Notes: a model not told the origin generated them from the letters alone. Positions 47,490 through 61,260 are shown, numbered from the stretch's first letter. The stretch is DNA of 64,000 nt from Chaetorhynchus papuensis (GCA_013396525.1 VWYX01000884.1:289785-353784), one strand, 5' to 3'. Numbers and translations: made by a program.

Positions 47490-50400
47490 ACCTGATAGGC
47501 CTCTCTGTGTTAAGACTAACTTTAAGACTAGCTTTATGGGTGGGAATAAAGTCAAAAGTTTGTGATCTGTAAATATACATTTAGTATGCAGGACTAGTCT
47601 AAGCCAAAATCTTGTCAGCGAGCCTTTTACAGTGAAGAGTAGAGGGGAATTGTTTCCCTGCCACTGTCGTGCAGTAACCACACTCTTGATAGTACCAAGA
47701 GACACATCCCAGTAGCAGATTGATGAGGAGTATAAGGAGTTTGCTTCCTTTTGGTATCAGCCCTCATCCTAATCTGCTAGGCCTGACAAGATCCTAGTCC
47801 TCCAGTCTCTGCTCTCTGTAAATGAACCGTAACCACAAACCCTGGCCACAGGCTTAATAATAACAAGCAACTTATCAAACAAGAAGAAAGATCATACTTT
47901 CCTATGGGTAGCAGTCCAGTCCACAGGCATTTCAGTATCTGTGAACCCAACTAGCTCTTCAGTTGAATCTTGTCTTAATTATATAGCCCAGAGCTGTCTC
48001 TTCTCTGCAGTTCTCCCTTGAACTTAAAGTAACAAAGAAAACACACATGGCCCCACATCTCATCCTCAGCAGTGGCCCTTGCATCACTAAATTGAGACTT
48101 TCAGCCCCTTTTCCATAACTCTCATCCACTCTCCAGTCTTAATTTTAGGTGTAAAGAACTTTTCAGGAGATATAAAGATCATTTTAGCTACAGAGATGAA
48201 CATATGACTAGCCTGAAGCCAGTTTCTTTTCAACATGAATTCCTTCTCACTCCTCTGCATGTGACACAACAAAGCTGCTTCTGCTCTCAGTAACTGCAAT
48301 CATAAGAAGCAGCCTAACCTTTTTTTCACAAATGTTCTGGAAATTGGAAAATAAAGGAAAAACCAAGCAGGACCTAGAAAATCTCCTAGAAATTTGATCC
48401 TTCCAGTTCAGAGCTCCACATCTAAGTCCATCCTGAGCTTAGACTTGTTTAGGGCCAGAGAGATTCCTGCTACAGCAACAATAATCTATTTTCAGCATTC
48501 ATCCTTATTCCAACTCAGAGTGCCTTCCAGTTTACTTTAATCTTTGGTCACCTGCACTTTGCAACCCTCTCTCCAGCACCAGATCTAGCTGTAAACCTAA
48601 CAATAACCCAGAAATATCTACCTGGACAAGAAAAAAGGGAAAAACGTCTAAGTGATTCTGTTCCTTGCTTGACCATGTTTGTTTTCCATATCAGTGGACC
48701 ATGCAGAAATGGGCCTTGCTTCCATTGCTGCCTGTGTTCATGCCTTATCTCTGTTCCAGCTCATTCTTTTCCTGCCCTACAAGTGATACCATGGTTGGTT
48801 GCCTACCTCTGAGCTTTTCTTTGGCCAAAGATGTAGTGTGAGAGAATGGTGGGCTCAGTCCTTTAAATACAGCAGCTGTTGCAGAAAACCACCCAAGATT
48901 AACTGCTTACAGACCTCCTGGACATTCTTTTATTTCAGGAAGAAGACAAGGGCAATGAGTTCCTGATAGTCTTTGTATTAAAGATCTCTGAAGCTGTTGT
49001 CCAAACTCTCTACTTCTGGGTAATGAGAACAGAAAATGAGTAAGAACTTATCCAGGTGTTTTCTTTCCTTGAGTTCTTGGAAAACAACGGTGCTTTTCAT
49101 GGTATCCAGTCCAACTGGTGCCTGGCTGGGGGCAAGCAGAGCTACATCAGTGTCCCTGTGTGCTGCAGCCTCTGTGGCTCACCAGCTGAGCCAGGCACAT
49201 GAGCCAAAAGCTGCCAGCTCTTTGGAGAGGGGGCACGAGAATCCCTGGAGGGAGGAAGAGCTGTTGCAGCACCACCACATTTCAAAGTGCAGATACAGTG
49301 TCACACAGCCACCCATCACCTACAACTATGGGACACATTAGATTAAATTTGTATCTGTTAGAAACAGGAAAAACTGTAGATAAATGAGGGCTGATCAGAT
49401 TTTTTGCATCATCACAGAGTATCCCAGTTTCTTGTGCTGTTTCTCAGGCTCTGGCAATGCTCCATGAAGTTGGATGCTGATAATCTCTCTTTAGTTTTCT
49501 TCACCACTCATCTTTTCTCATCAATTTCTCTTTACAAGTTCCTTTGTACTATGCAAAACTGTTTTTTACACCCAGTCAGAGGTTTTATCGCATCTACTAT
49601 GGATATCTTACTCTGATTTTATTTCTTTTAACTTGCTACACTCTCTGAACTGCCTCTATCCAGTTTATGTTCTTACTGAGCTAGATTAAATACAAGTAAG
49701 ACCTTCTCTTGTACAAGGTCAGCTTTTTCTCAGGTCCTTGCACAGCAGTTTATCTAGCCAGGTTGTTTTGGGACCCACAATACCACGTGAATAACAATGC
49801 CTCCCATTGCAGCTGGCAAGCTGCTGCTAAAACCTGCTTAGGAGTCTCCAACAACAGACTGTCCTGCAGACTTTGGGACATTAGCAAAACAGATTTAGAG
49901 ACCCAGATGTCCCTTTAAGGGTGAGAATACACCTGGAGGTGGCCTTTCAGATTTGTTTTGACTGCAAGGAGTTTGTTTGCGTGCACCAAAGCTGCCTATG
50001 GTACAGCCCAGTGCGTGGTATGTGGGACTGATTAGTGGATTAACTTTAAAAGCATGTTGTAGCTCTGATTTTAAAATCTATTGCAGACTTACACAGTGAT
50101 ATCCTTAGACTGACTCCAGTAAGCCCTACATGGACCAGTGAATGGCCTACATGGCCATTCTCTGCTACTTTAGGGCAGCAGGCAATACAAGCACCTCCCC
50201 CATCTTCCACAGTATGGTTTGAACCTTCCCGAATTCATTAGCAAGAGGGGAGCCCTCTCATCCCTCCTGGGAACAGCAACAGCTTTCCCTTGCTTCTCAT
50301 CCTGTGTCCCTGCTGCCCCTGTTACCTTCTGCCAGCACATGGGCAAGTGAGACCTGCTTACAGCTGAGTTAAGCTTTAATCCTCACACACAGGTCTTACA

Positions 50401-51150
50401 CTAGCCCTCACAATTTTCAGAGCCATCTGCAAAGTTTGGACCTTACTGGCAGCGACCCTAAATCCTTCTCAACCTCAAAGCTAAAGTAAAACCTTCCACC
50501 CCATGCCCTAGTCGTATGAGCTTCAACAAATCAAACTCTTCACTCTCTGCTTTCCTAAACAATAAATTTTAACCTATCCCTAATCCCAGTGAAAGCAGTA
50601 ATCCTGTTACCCCAGCATGATCTAGTATGCCAAATGACTGTGATTTTTTGGAGCCTGTAGCTTAATGGTTTGGGTTTTTTCTTAATTGAACCGTAGGTCA
50701 TTATAGTCAGTGTCGTTGCTTTTCTCATTTGTTGCCAATTCTCTTGTTGATGCTAATGAGCAAATAAAAAGCACATGTAGGCTGAGCTGGCAGTCAGGTT
50801 ATGCTAACAGCAGGGGCTAAGAGTTGGGGTTGTTTTAGCATTCAAGGTCAACAGAACTACAATTTGGGGGTGGAGTTGGGTATCAGAGTAGGGCAGAAAG
50901 CTTTAACACTGGTTATACCAATGTTTCTAGGCAGCGATGAGAGTTTGAGGAAGTTTGGATTTGCAGTTAGGCTGTTATGTGTTGAAGAGACTGGTTTGCT
51001 GCTGGACCTCACAGAGCACACACAGGTGGTCTGGAAAGGGCTTTCCCAGGCAGGATACTGCCCACACCAGCACCCAGAGCTTTTCTGTGAATAATGAAGA
51101 GGATTTTGTGTTTCCTCCCCTTGGTCTAATTTCGGGTAGGGCAGTTTGGT

Positions 51151-54020
51151 CATAGATCTGCTGCACCTGTCGTGGCACTGGTGTCAGTGAGCAGTGTATG
51201 GACTGAGAAAATCCCACTGCAGTGTCTCTATTACAGAAGCTTGTCCAACAGCAGAAGAGGTGCAGACGTCATTCAACAGACACGGTAATCGAGATTTTAA
51301 CTTACCGAGAATTAATATTTATGCCGTGGTAGTATCACCAGCAAAATGCAGGCTCTAAGAGTTTTATTCCCACAGGGATTAGAGGGAGTTAAAGTACAAG
51401 TGCCTCCTTCACAATCCTTGTTAATTTAAGTGAGCACCTGAAACTTGCATACCTTGCCAGCAGACCTGAGCCAGCATAACAGGTTCTGCTTGGAGTTGCC
51501 ATAGCGTCTTGTTTAACCTAAAAAACAACAGAGCCTGAAATTTTCTTGATGTGGCAAGAGGTAAATTTTGCTGAGCCAAAGGGCCTGCAGATAAACAGGG
51601 ATCTCGTGACAAAGACAAAGAGGCATTTGCAATGATGGAGGTCCTTTAAAATGCTGGGATTCGTATAAGAAAAAAATTACACAAACATATTAACATGATA
51701 CCTGTAAAAACTGAATGTAAGTCTTGTTGAAACAGGTCATATTGGCAAGCCTAGAAAATGAATTCACTGGTTATGTAGGGCTAGCAGCAATTTGTTTACC
51801 ACAATTTACAACACAGGCCTGTTTGAAAGCTGAATTCATCATGGTGGGCTTAAAGGGAGTCTGCGAACATATTCCCAAGCAGTTGGATTTTTCTGAGTGA
51901 TGATGAAATTGAGGATTTAAAGGGCAGCTATTAAAAATGTATTTGTATTTCTGAATCTCTCAGGTGCTGATGGAGAGAGGGTAGAAGAACTGTGCTGTGT
52001 GGCCTGTTTTCAGCCTTGTGTGGGTATGGGGCTGTGTCTCAGCCTTGAGACATTACATACAGTGTCTAATCCTCTAAACCATAAAATCTCACGTGAATAG
52101 TGCCATTGATGAAGCTTGCAGGTAAGGGCTGCTTGTGTGAATGACTGCTTGAAGGACCCAGCCCTCTAATTTCAGTCTGTAGGGAACTTTCCTAGCTGTG
52201 TTTTGTGTAAAAACACCTAAAAATCAGATCCTAATAACATTCCTGGCAGACTTGCTGCTGTGGTGTAGAAGGTATTGCTGAGATTTAGCTGATGGCTATG
52301 ACTGTGGAAAGCGATGAACGGATTAAGGCTCTCAGTGGAGCTGATCCAATTGCACTGGGAGCAGACGCTGCTCCCAAATGTTGGTGAGGCTGAACCCTGG
52401 CACTGGGGATAGAAAACAGAGACAATCCACGAAAACACTATGAAACACAGTGAAACTGACCTTCCAGTCCCAATTTTATGCCCAAAGGAGAAGGTGGGAG
52501 GCGGGAAAGAGGGAAAGACTCCGGTTAATAAACCTGTGTTCATGATGTGAGTCATTCCTCCAGTGTCTGCAAAGAACCACTTAATTTATCTGCCAGGGAT
52601 AAATTAACACTGTAACTGCTTTGCCAAGCTAATTACCTTACAAGCTAAAAGGAAATGAGCAGTTGTTCCTTAATAGCTTTTTCTACAATGAACTGCTTCA
52701 AACGTTGGCAGTAAAAATAATGGAGATGAGAAGGTGTGCGGAGAGTGAGAGCAGTGTCTTGCTCCAAGTAGTGAGGTTTGTTCATTCTTACAGAAACTGG
52801 AGGGAGGCAAATTTTATGCCCTAGGATACACTGGATATATGTGGCAGACAACTGTCTCAGGTTAAGAAACTTGGAGAGTCTTCTTCCTTACCAAGTTTGC
52901 TCTGTTGCATACAAGGACGATTTCATTCTAAATATTTTACATGAATATGAACTATTGATCATTCCAACTAAGAGATATATAGGTTGATTGGTTTTGGTGT
53001 TTTGTTGGTTTTTTTTTTTTTTTCCTTTACCATTTCATATCTTCTGTCTTGCAAGGCATAGCTGGAGAGATAATTCACATAATCATTTGGACTCATATTC
53101 CAATACAATACTACATTTTTTTTTTGTCATGAAAGACTTTTTCTAGTGCACCCAGGGAAAGGAATATTAAAACCATTATATTCCTGGGAAAGTGAATTGA
53201 AAGGCTTCAGAGAGCCAAAACTCTGGTTCTGTGTCTCTTTGCTCTTCTTTGGAAGTTTCAAATGGTGCCACAAATTTGGTTGTGGGCTCTAGCTGTGGAA
53301 TGTGTCAATGGCTATAAGCATATGCAACTTGATCTGCAAAGAGTTGACAGGTAGTCATTTATCACATGATGAGCTTATTACTTGGTGTTTCTCTACACAG
53401 AATCAAACATTTAAGTATTGTTATAAAGACCTCTGCAGGCAACTGTTGCGGGATTTAAGATTTTAGTCTGAAAATCCTACGGGATTTAAATGTCAAAGTA
53501 CTAAAATACTGCAATATAGGTAAAGGAGAGATGAGCTTTTTGGAGGCAGTAGTTGAAGCAGAAAGAACCAAGAAACTCACACTGGGAATATTTGTACCTG
53601 CAGCTTCCCACTCAAACCCAGTATTTACTGTGAACAGGCTTTCAGAGACTGTTAGGTGTGACAGTTGCTTGAATTAAATGCCAATTATTCATTACTTAGT
53701 CACCGAAATGTCTGACAGTGCATCAGTTTCTTAGCAATTGTACAGCTGGTTAGGGAAAAAATAATCAATACAACACCTACTCAGCAGAATTTATTGATTT
53801 TTAGTCAAAACTAAAATGTTATGCAGACGTGGTTCTGATTCAGTGGAAGCTACAAATAGATATTTTCTCCTGAGACCACTGCGCTTGATGTAAGGGGTTG
53901 TTGGAGCTCCTCTGCCAGAGGCTGCTACCCCAGCTGAGCTCCTGGTCAAGTGCTCCCTAAGGCCAGTCCTGCAAAATCAATCCTGGCAAATCAAAGGGGT
54001 GGATGGGAAATAACGAGCTT
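51151..54020. other. unique noncoding sequence, no gene seen
   Basis: Contains T15 at 53009-53023. A 112-codon minus frame at 52217-52555 overlaps nothing recognisable. No LINE, LTR or CpG cluster is visible. Confidence 0.5.
53009..53023. repeat. poly(T) run of 15
   Basis: Uninterrupted T15, seen directly. Mononucleotide microsatellite. Confidence 0.9.
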
Positions 54021-56469
54021 GATTGTTTAAATTCTGTTTAAATGAATGAGGGAGTGTTCAGGTAGGAAAATCCTGGGAAACAGTAACCTCTTCCCACTGT
54101 ATGCTGGGCTTGGAGAGAACACCCAGAAGCCTGAGTGCCTGTTACCCTTGGGTGTCCATGAACCAGGTTTGCCTTTGTCTTTATTTTGGCTCCAGACAAT
54201 TTGTTTCACTGGTTCCTCTGTCAGGTACGCCGTGGTACAGCCTGGGGGTTTCCAAGCCCCACACCTCTGGGGCACTTGGCCAATCAGAGGTTCTTTGGTG
54301 GTATTTGGTGGAGATACTAAATATTTTTTATACTTTTTATATTTTTTATTTTTTAACTGATAGAGTTTTGAATTGTGCTGGAGGCAAAACTGTTTCAAAA
54401 GGCTGAACTCTTGTGCACAGAGGAGTCTGATCTCTCAAGATGTCTCTGACCGTTTTGAACTTAAAATGATATTTTGACTGAAAGTCCATGAAAATGCAGG
54501 CTCAAAAAGTGCTGGAGACTGATACAGAGGTGGTTCCTGTGCAAAACAGGCAATTCTACTTGGCTGACACAGTGTTATAGGAAACTGGTGGGATGGTGAA
54601 ATGAGGTTGGAAATGCTCTTCAGGGAGAAATAATTTCAGCAAGCTTTGTAAAATCTTACAAACATTCCTGGTACTCTCTGTCACCCTCTTCTTCCCTTGT
54701 TATCTCTCTGAAGTAGGAAGAGTAGTGTAGAGGAAGGTTCAGTATGCAGCATGGAAGGTTCTTCTCTAAACCTTCATGAAGAAAGCACTTTGGGGCTAAG
54801 AATTGAATGGAAGCAACAGAAAACTAGTTTGCCACGAAATGGCTGGAAATAATATGGTTATGGCACTCCCCTGAATTTCTTTATTACTGAAGAGTGTTTG
54901 ACATATGGAGCCTTCCTGTGTTGTGCCAGCAGGGCAGTGGGTCTCCCACACTGTGCTTATATGGGAGCATATGGCTTCTGTATGGAGAAAGCAGTGTATC
55001 ACAAATAAGGCCAGCAGAAGACGATTTTATCCTCAAGTCTCTTACTGGTGGCAGTAATTCAAAAGATTAGATATTCAGATTTTGAAATCTGGAAAATTTA
55101 TTAGTTTTGGGGTAAAATTACTGGGATCTTGTAAAGAATTGCAGAAAGAACTGTGCTTTCAATCTGTGTTTAAATCCATTAAATGATGTGACCTAAGAAA
55201 ATGCATTTGTCTCCTAATTCTATGTTTTCAGTAAAATGTGGTCTTATCTAATTCTGTTAATTTCTTTTTCTAATTCTTGATTTATATACCTATCAATTAG
55301 GTTTTTGTATACTTTCTGAAACAACATTTGTTGATTTCAAATCAGTTGGCCCAGGAGAGAGTAAGGAATCACAGGAAAAGTAAGGAGATTTTGATGGGGA
55401 AGAAATCTCTCTACTGGATTTTCTAATAGAGATCCAACACTGCCTGAGAAAGCAGGGGTAGTTAGAATTTGTAGTCAGAATTTCAACAACGATATTCTGT
55501 GTATTGGGTTTGTTTCCTGGAAAATCCTACATTGGTCAGATACAACCCAAAGCATCTCCTGTTGATTTTGAATGTGACGGAGATTTTTATAATCATCCCA
55601 ACATTGGGGGAGAGGCAAAGAAGACTGAGTGCTGGAGAATTAAATTATAACTGAGTATGATTGATTATATCTGTATTTTTTCACTTTGTTCATAATGTAT
55701 TTTTCTCAGAATAGTTTGTCTTATGTGCCAAGATGTCAGGAAAATGTTTGTTCAGTGTTATGAATCTTATTTTAAGCTAGAAAAGGAGATGAGTAAATAA
55801 TACCAAACCTGTCTTAACTTTTATATAAGTCCTCAGTTACTGAGGGCTTTCATACAGAGCTGGAGGTTTTCATACCTCCTGGGTACGTTGGTGTGATACA
55901 CTTTTAACCCTGTTATCTGTCTCGTGCACAAACATTTTGAAGATTGCTCTGCAGTCATTAGACCGTTCTACTCACTTGTGGAGCTTTCTTTTTTTATGGT
56001 TTTTTTTTTTGTTTTTCAGTACCTTCTTTCTCAAAAGACAGGAATAGTCACAGATCCCACAGTGTAAGAGAAGAACCACCAACTCAACCTGTTAGTGTCA
56101 CTGAAATCTAGCATTTCTTGATTGAAGGTTTTGCCTCCAAATGCAAGCAGGAATGAAGATATGTCTGCATGCATGTGTGTTTGGGTTTTTTTTTTTTGTG
56201 GTTTTATTTGTTTGTTTTTAGTTATTAGAGTCTCTAAGAAGATCTCTGGGTAGATATATTGTGTTTCTAAAGTGGTATGTTTTTGGGGTGAATTGTTAAA
56301 TTTTGGATGCTAGGGAAAAAAAATTATTTCCTCAGCTGCTGCTTTACATAAATTAAAACAAACAGGTTTGAATGGGAGCAGAGGCTGACAAGTAGGTGTA
56401 TAAATAGGCATGACACAGAAGCAAAAAGCCCAGGTTGAGTTTCTATGACTCCTTTGTGATGACCTCTAA
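54021..56469. other. unique noncoding sequence with T/TA-rich tracts
   Basis: A TA/T-rich tract lies at 54321-54354 and interrupted T runs at 55986-56012 and 56186-56197. Frames of 101-123 codons on both strands at 54.0-54.4 kb overlap fully and show no domain. I recognise no repeat family. Confidence 0.5.
54321..54354. repeat. T/TA-rich low-complexity tract
   Basis: Alternating TA and T5-T7 blocks, seen directly. It ends an otherwise open plus-strand frame. Confidence 0.8.
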
Positions 56470-56501
56470 GGGTTATCACTGTTGAATGCTGGCAGAATTC
56501 T

Positions 56502-56741
56502 GTGACCAAGAGACATTTGCCACTAAACCGGCCCAAGGAAGCTCTGGAGAACCTCATCCAGGCGTTGTGCTGGGAGCTGAGAGAGATCCCCTCATCATTC
56601 CTAGAAGAGGAGTTTGTCCTCCAGGTGACAGCAAAGGATCTCCATGGAGTCCTCTGCAGCAGGTCCCCTCCATCAGGAGGTGCTGCACGGGGACACATTT
56701 GTATCCACTCCAACACAGGGGTCAGGATGTCCATCAGCTGA
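56502..56741 (+). other. possible coding relic or unrecognised exon
   Basis: This 79-codon plus-strand frame has a more protein-like composition than other frames in the window. Its first half is rich in E, L and K with a helix-like LENLIQALCWELREI segment. In the first 54 codons I counted 37 ending in G or C, while the first codon positions look balanced. Such bias is typical of coding DNA in birds. No domain or family is recognised. A poor acceptor-like AG precedes it and the frame stops at 56741. The opposite strand is also open for 164 codons, which weakens the case. It may be a fragment of an old transposon or pseudogene. Confidence 0.2.
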
Positions 56742-59459
56742 TCAGTGCTCTTGGACAATGGGGGCAGCGAAACAAAAACTGAATGAATCCAGAATACAAT
56801 GTTACTGAAGTTGCTCAAAACCCAGTAATTTATTATTACTGGCTACACTATTGGTGGCATTGCACCTGGCATGCTGTTTTAAACAAGTGTGCTGTCCAGA
56901 AACTTCCATTACCTTGTGTAGACATGAGTTGTTACATTAGAGTTCTTCATCTTAGAAGGTGGTCGTAAGAAAGTTTAGTGCTGAAACTAGAAGAGTTATA
57001 CCAGAAATAAAATGCATAAGGTCATTGAAAATGCTTACACAGGCGTGTGTGGTTATTAGGTTATAAAAAGCCTTTAATTTAGTAAAATATCTGCTGTTTA
57101 GGAAAGGCTGGAACTCATATGAAAGTTGCTCTGGGACTTAAAATCTATTAAAAAGAATTGTGAATAATTACTTGTGGTAAATGTTACTGACATTGACTCA
57201 TAGGGTCTGATGTACATTGGTTTAATGTTCCAAGTAACAGGTCTTAAAATCCAGATTCTTCTACTTTCAAGTGTCTCTAATACCCTGATAAATTAGCTCT
57301 TAGATTAACACTTTGTTGGATTAAGGTAATCAAATACATTCTTTAGAATCTGCATGACTCTTTTTTAATGGTTCAGCTGTGTTTTTCAGAAATAATTAAA
57401 AACTAAAAAATTTTGAAAATCTGGAGTCTCACTTTCTCATAACTTCTGAAGAATGGGTCAGTTTTTCTTCTTCTGTCTTTTTCTTTCCTCGTGTAGCGCC
57501 CTTCCTTCTCTGCTCACAGAACCAGCGTTGCTGAGCAAAGATGGGTGCAGTGCTACTTGTGTGTCTCCAGCTCAGGACGTGGACAGCAGCTGTTGCTGTG
57601 GGTGGAGAGAGCAGATCAGGAGAACGTGGCTGGAAGGGCTTGGGTATGGACTTCTGGGCACTGAGGGGGTGTGAGCAGCTACTGCTCATTTTCAGGAGCA
57701 TCCCTTGCTCCACCTGCGTTGTGGTGTGAGTGTCGTAGTTATGGTTCAAGGATCCATCTTCAGTAGGATCTGTTTTCTCTGTAGGCACTTCTCTTTAGTG
57801 TGAGGAGCCTGAGACTTTGAATAAGAGCAAGAAAATCTGTCTTCTACAGAAAAACCTGTTAAGCCACAGCTGAGGATGACAGACTTTACCCATGAAACCA
57901 CTGTATTGCACTGTGCATTAAGTGCAGTGCCTGTACCCCAGGTAAAGAAATCTTCTGTGAGGAGGAGAACTTCTGAAAAGTTAATGTTGGTGACTATGTA
58001 AATATAATATGCTTTATTGGGAAAGTCAGTTGAGCATTTCACAAAGTGTGTTGTGCTAGAGAGTGATGGAATGCCATTTCACTCGGGCATGGCATGGAAA
58101 TTTCTGTGCAGAAGTCGTAACAAGGCCCTCTGGAAATACTCATTTCACAGCCTATAAATAGGTGAGACCACCAGCCCCGTAAAGGGTTACTAGGTTGCTG
58201 GCACTTTCTGGGCAGGCAGGGAAGTCATAAAATGAGGAGTTCATTACCTGGTTGTGGAACTGGAAAGAGAAAAACACTGCTTTCAGAACTGGGGAAGAGA
58301 ACTGAGCGAGAACTCCGAAAAGACACGAGGAGCACTGTGCCTTCAGAAGACCGGGAGTGGAGGCTCCATGGGTGTCATCTGAAGGCTGGAGAGCCTGGCT
58401 GAGTGAACAACAGGGAAGGATTTTACTCCTCCAGAAATGTTCTCTGAATTCCTGTCACAGACAGTGCCAGGAGGTTGGGTGCCCACTATTTGTTGAGACA
58501 CCAAGCCTTTTGAATTTGATCGAACAAGAGTTTACATTGCAAAGGATCTGAAACATCATTAGTTCCACATTGAAATAATTTACTTTCATTTCTAAAATAC
58601 ATATAAAACACTAGAACCTGTGATTATGCTTAACTGCTTGAGCTTCTGGGATTTGACAGTGACTTTAATTCATTTTTTCATTACTTAAATATTAACTAAA
58701 TAGAGTAGATCCATGGCTGGTTGTGAAACAAGACCAGTTTGAAATACTAGTGATGTGTTACTGGTTTGACTGGTGTCCATGGATCAGGACCATGAGTACA
58801 AAGGTAGCATTTCCCCCAGTATATCTGCTCTTGCCTGTGTTGGAAGAAATGCTCTTTCTCACCTTCCTGAGAGGAGGAACGACTGCACAGATCAGTTTAG
58901 GTGTGTGGACATAAGGCTTATCAGCACATGCAGAAAATATTTCTTTGACTGATGGGGTACTGTCAGATGTAGAAGGGCAGTCAAGCAGAATAGATTAGAA
59001 GAAATAATTGTAACATAACTTGTTCAATAAAAACTCAATAGGTTTTTGCAGAGAACAACAAAAACTAGCGTTGTAAAAGCAGCAAACAGGAATCATACTC
59101 ACTGCAGCCATCCACATAAATATCTTTACTATGACAGCAAATTCAATATAATTTTCTACTTATTTCTGAAGCAGCATAAGTTTTTAGAATGAGAGCCCCA
59201 TTTACTGTGAATAACATGATCCTCTTTCAATTTAGAAAACAATTTAAGACAGTGCCTACTGATGCCTCAAAACCTTGGAAATACCCAAATGTTTCCAACA
59301 TTTTTTGTTGGGTACATAGAAAAGAGTAATATGGTCTCTACAAGAATATATTCAAGACCTTATTTAATCAGCATTATGAACATACAAAAATGTAACAAAT
59401 ACACTGCAAGCAGGTGACTGGGGCTTAACCTGACCTACTTCTGCTTGCTGTTGCTACAG
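56742..59459. other. unique noncoding sequence, no gene seen
   Basis: AT-rich except for a balanced patch at 57.45-57.8 kb, where frames of 73-119 codons overlap on both strands. I recognise nothing. Confidence 0.5.
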
Positions 59460-59763
59460 CTGATGCTACTGTTTCGAAAACACAATTTTCCTGCAAATTG
59501 GTAGACAGTAAGAAGCAAGAATTGCTTTTAGCTGCTCTTCTAGATCACAGGCAGCTTAAATCAGGCAAAAAACATATTCCTGAAGTAGATTTGGCAAAAC
59601 CTTTTGCTTGTTTTTCGGCAAATCTGAAAAAGAAAAGGTTTGAAAATCGTTCTGTCGGCTCTCAAAACATGGAAATGTTCAGGTACACCTTAGTAAGAAA
59701 GATGTTTAACTTGCAGGCAACAGGATCAGGAAGTATTTTGCAGCTCCTATTTCTGTCCATTAG
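59460..59763 (+). other. candidate 304-base exon, open in one frame
   Basis: A pyrimidine-rich stretch ending CTACAG at 59459 is followed by 100 uninterrupted codons. The interval ends at a strong donor, TTAG/GTAAGG (59764-59769), whose TAA is the stop of the frame. An exon of 304 bases entering and leaving in compatible phases is therefore possible. The predicted peptide is K- and L-rich and matches no domain I know. Third codon positions are AT-rich, unlike most bird coding exons. A chance coincidence, or a noncoding-RNA exon, is more likely than a protein exon. Confidence 0.15.
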
Positions 59764-61185
59764 GTAAGGGTTCAGTAATTAAACTTTATTTAAGGGTGAA
59801 GAAGAGACTCTTTCAGTGATTGCATAATGTTTCTCTTTAACAGCATGTAGTATGTTTTCTGATAGTCTTAAAATCAAAATAGTCCCATCCTGACTGTGAT
59901 ATGTTAGAAGAACTTCTGTAAATACATTAGACCATTAAAAAACTGATGATCAACATTTTGGTTGTAAGTGTACCTATGCACAAACACATCGTTGCCCATG
60001 TCTGTACTAGCTCTGAAATACATGACTGCCTTCTGATTTTAGAAAACAAACAGATTAGGTTAATTTAACCACTTTCCCTGAGAAAAGAGTGCAGACTTCA
60101 GGCAATTCTACTGCTTACTAGAGCTTACAGATTTGACAGAGGTTGGACACTGTGTTGGGCAGTGTTCTGTACTGAGAGACCAAGGAGAATGTGTTTACAT
60201 GCTGTGAAAGTATTTCGGTAATGATATAATTTTCAGACCTGTAAAACCTTATTTTCTTGATTCTTCAAAGTCTACAAGTACTACATTCCTATCTATGGTT
60301 ATAATAGCTGAAAGACTACTTCCCTTGAGTAAACTGACTTGGACAATCTATGGAAAACTTAGAATCAGCACAATCATTATTTATAACTTTGAACTAATTT
60401 ATATTGCATGTATAAGGAATGGATTTTTTAAAAATATAAAATGGATAAAAGTTACTTTGAGTAATAGATAATTGTATTTGAGGACATAAAACTTTCATTT
60501 GCCAGAAAAGTACCTGACCTGTTGAGAAACATTTTCTTAAAAACTCTCTTAAACTTTGTCAATGAAATAGATTTTTGTAGAGGAATGAATAGTTTACTGT
60601 GACTCAGGTGATTATGACAAAAAGGACATCTCACCTCACAGTAAGTTTAGGCAACAGCAAAAGCTGTCCATCAAAGTTTCTAGACTTTCAGCGGATTCAA
60701 CAAGTATCAATAAATGCATGTACTGAGTTGAACTCTGGAGGAGAGATGGTAAATTATTTCTTGGGATCCTTTTAGCTTTGTTTTCTGTTTTTCATTCTTT
60801 CCCATCACCTCACCACCCACTCTGCTCCCCCTATCCCTCATCAAGGAGCTGATATTTAGTCCTTTTCAAAACAAGGAGCGAGCTTTTGCAGACATCCCTG
60901 AAAAATCTGTGCCACTTTGGTTATAGCCCTGAGGCTTCTGTATCACAAGCAATGAGTCAACTATTAAATCAGGTGCTAAAGCACCTTACGGAGTTGGTTC
61001 TTGTCTAGGGCTTTGTTTGTGGATATGCTTTCCTCTCACTGTCAGACTGAGCATGGAAATCCCCAAATGTGGGCTTTCTGCCCTGGCCCATTTGCGGAAT
61101 CAAAGCCACTCAAGAGCAACCCCCTGGAGGCAAACCAGGCAGTCACTATGGGCTTATTCACGGGGAAAGCAGATTGATAAACCAA
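59764..61185. other. unique noncoding sequence, no gene seen
   Basis: AT-rich. No repeat family, microsatellite or frame of interest. Confidence 0.5.
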
Positions 61186-61260
61186 CCTTTAAAGGCCATA
61201 TGGATTTGAGAAGGAACAGACTAGATGAATTCCACTAGTCTGACATACCCTTCTTAAAGG
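61186..61260 (+). mobile_element. possible 3' end of an ancient L3/CR1 LINE
   Basis: The segment GAACAGACTAGATGAATTCC (61214-61233) followed by ACTAGTCTGACATACCC resembles the 3' end of reptile and bird L3/CR1 elements. In that family a GGACTAGATGGACC-like block precedes TGGTCTGACCCAGTA. Upstream sequence is too diverged to follow. The short length makes this tentative. Confidence 0.3.

Larger units (their letters stand above)
46131..51150. other. unique noncoding sequence, no gene seen
   Basis: Contains a hairpin at 47253-47289 and a (GTTT)n run at 47465-47489. Minus-strand frames at 46336-47050 are open for up to 102 codons, one with a hydrophobic stretch. They change frame without shared similarity and match nothing I know. 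Scattered CTAA/TTAG words occur, but no telomere-type array. Confidence 0.45.

Noticed and set aside
46131..51150. Suspected degenerate telomere-like or minisatellite DNA (scattered CTAA/TTAG words)
   Set aside because: No run of TTAGGG units and no fixed period could be found. The words occur at irregular distances.
54027..54406. Open frames of 101-123 codons on both strands
   Set aside because: Fully overlapping frames on opposite strands, ending in a T/TA low-complexity tract, with no domain.
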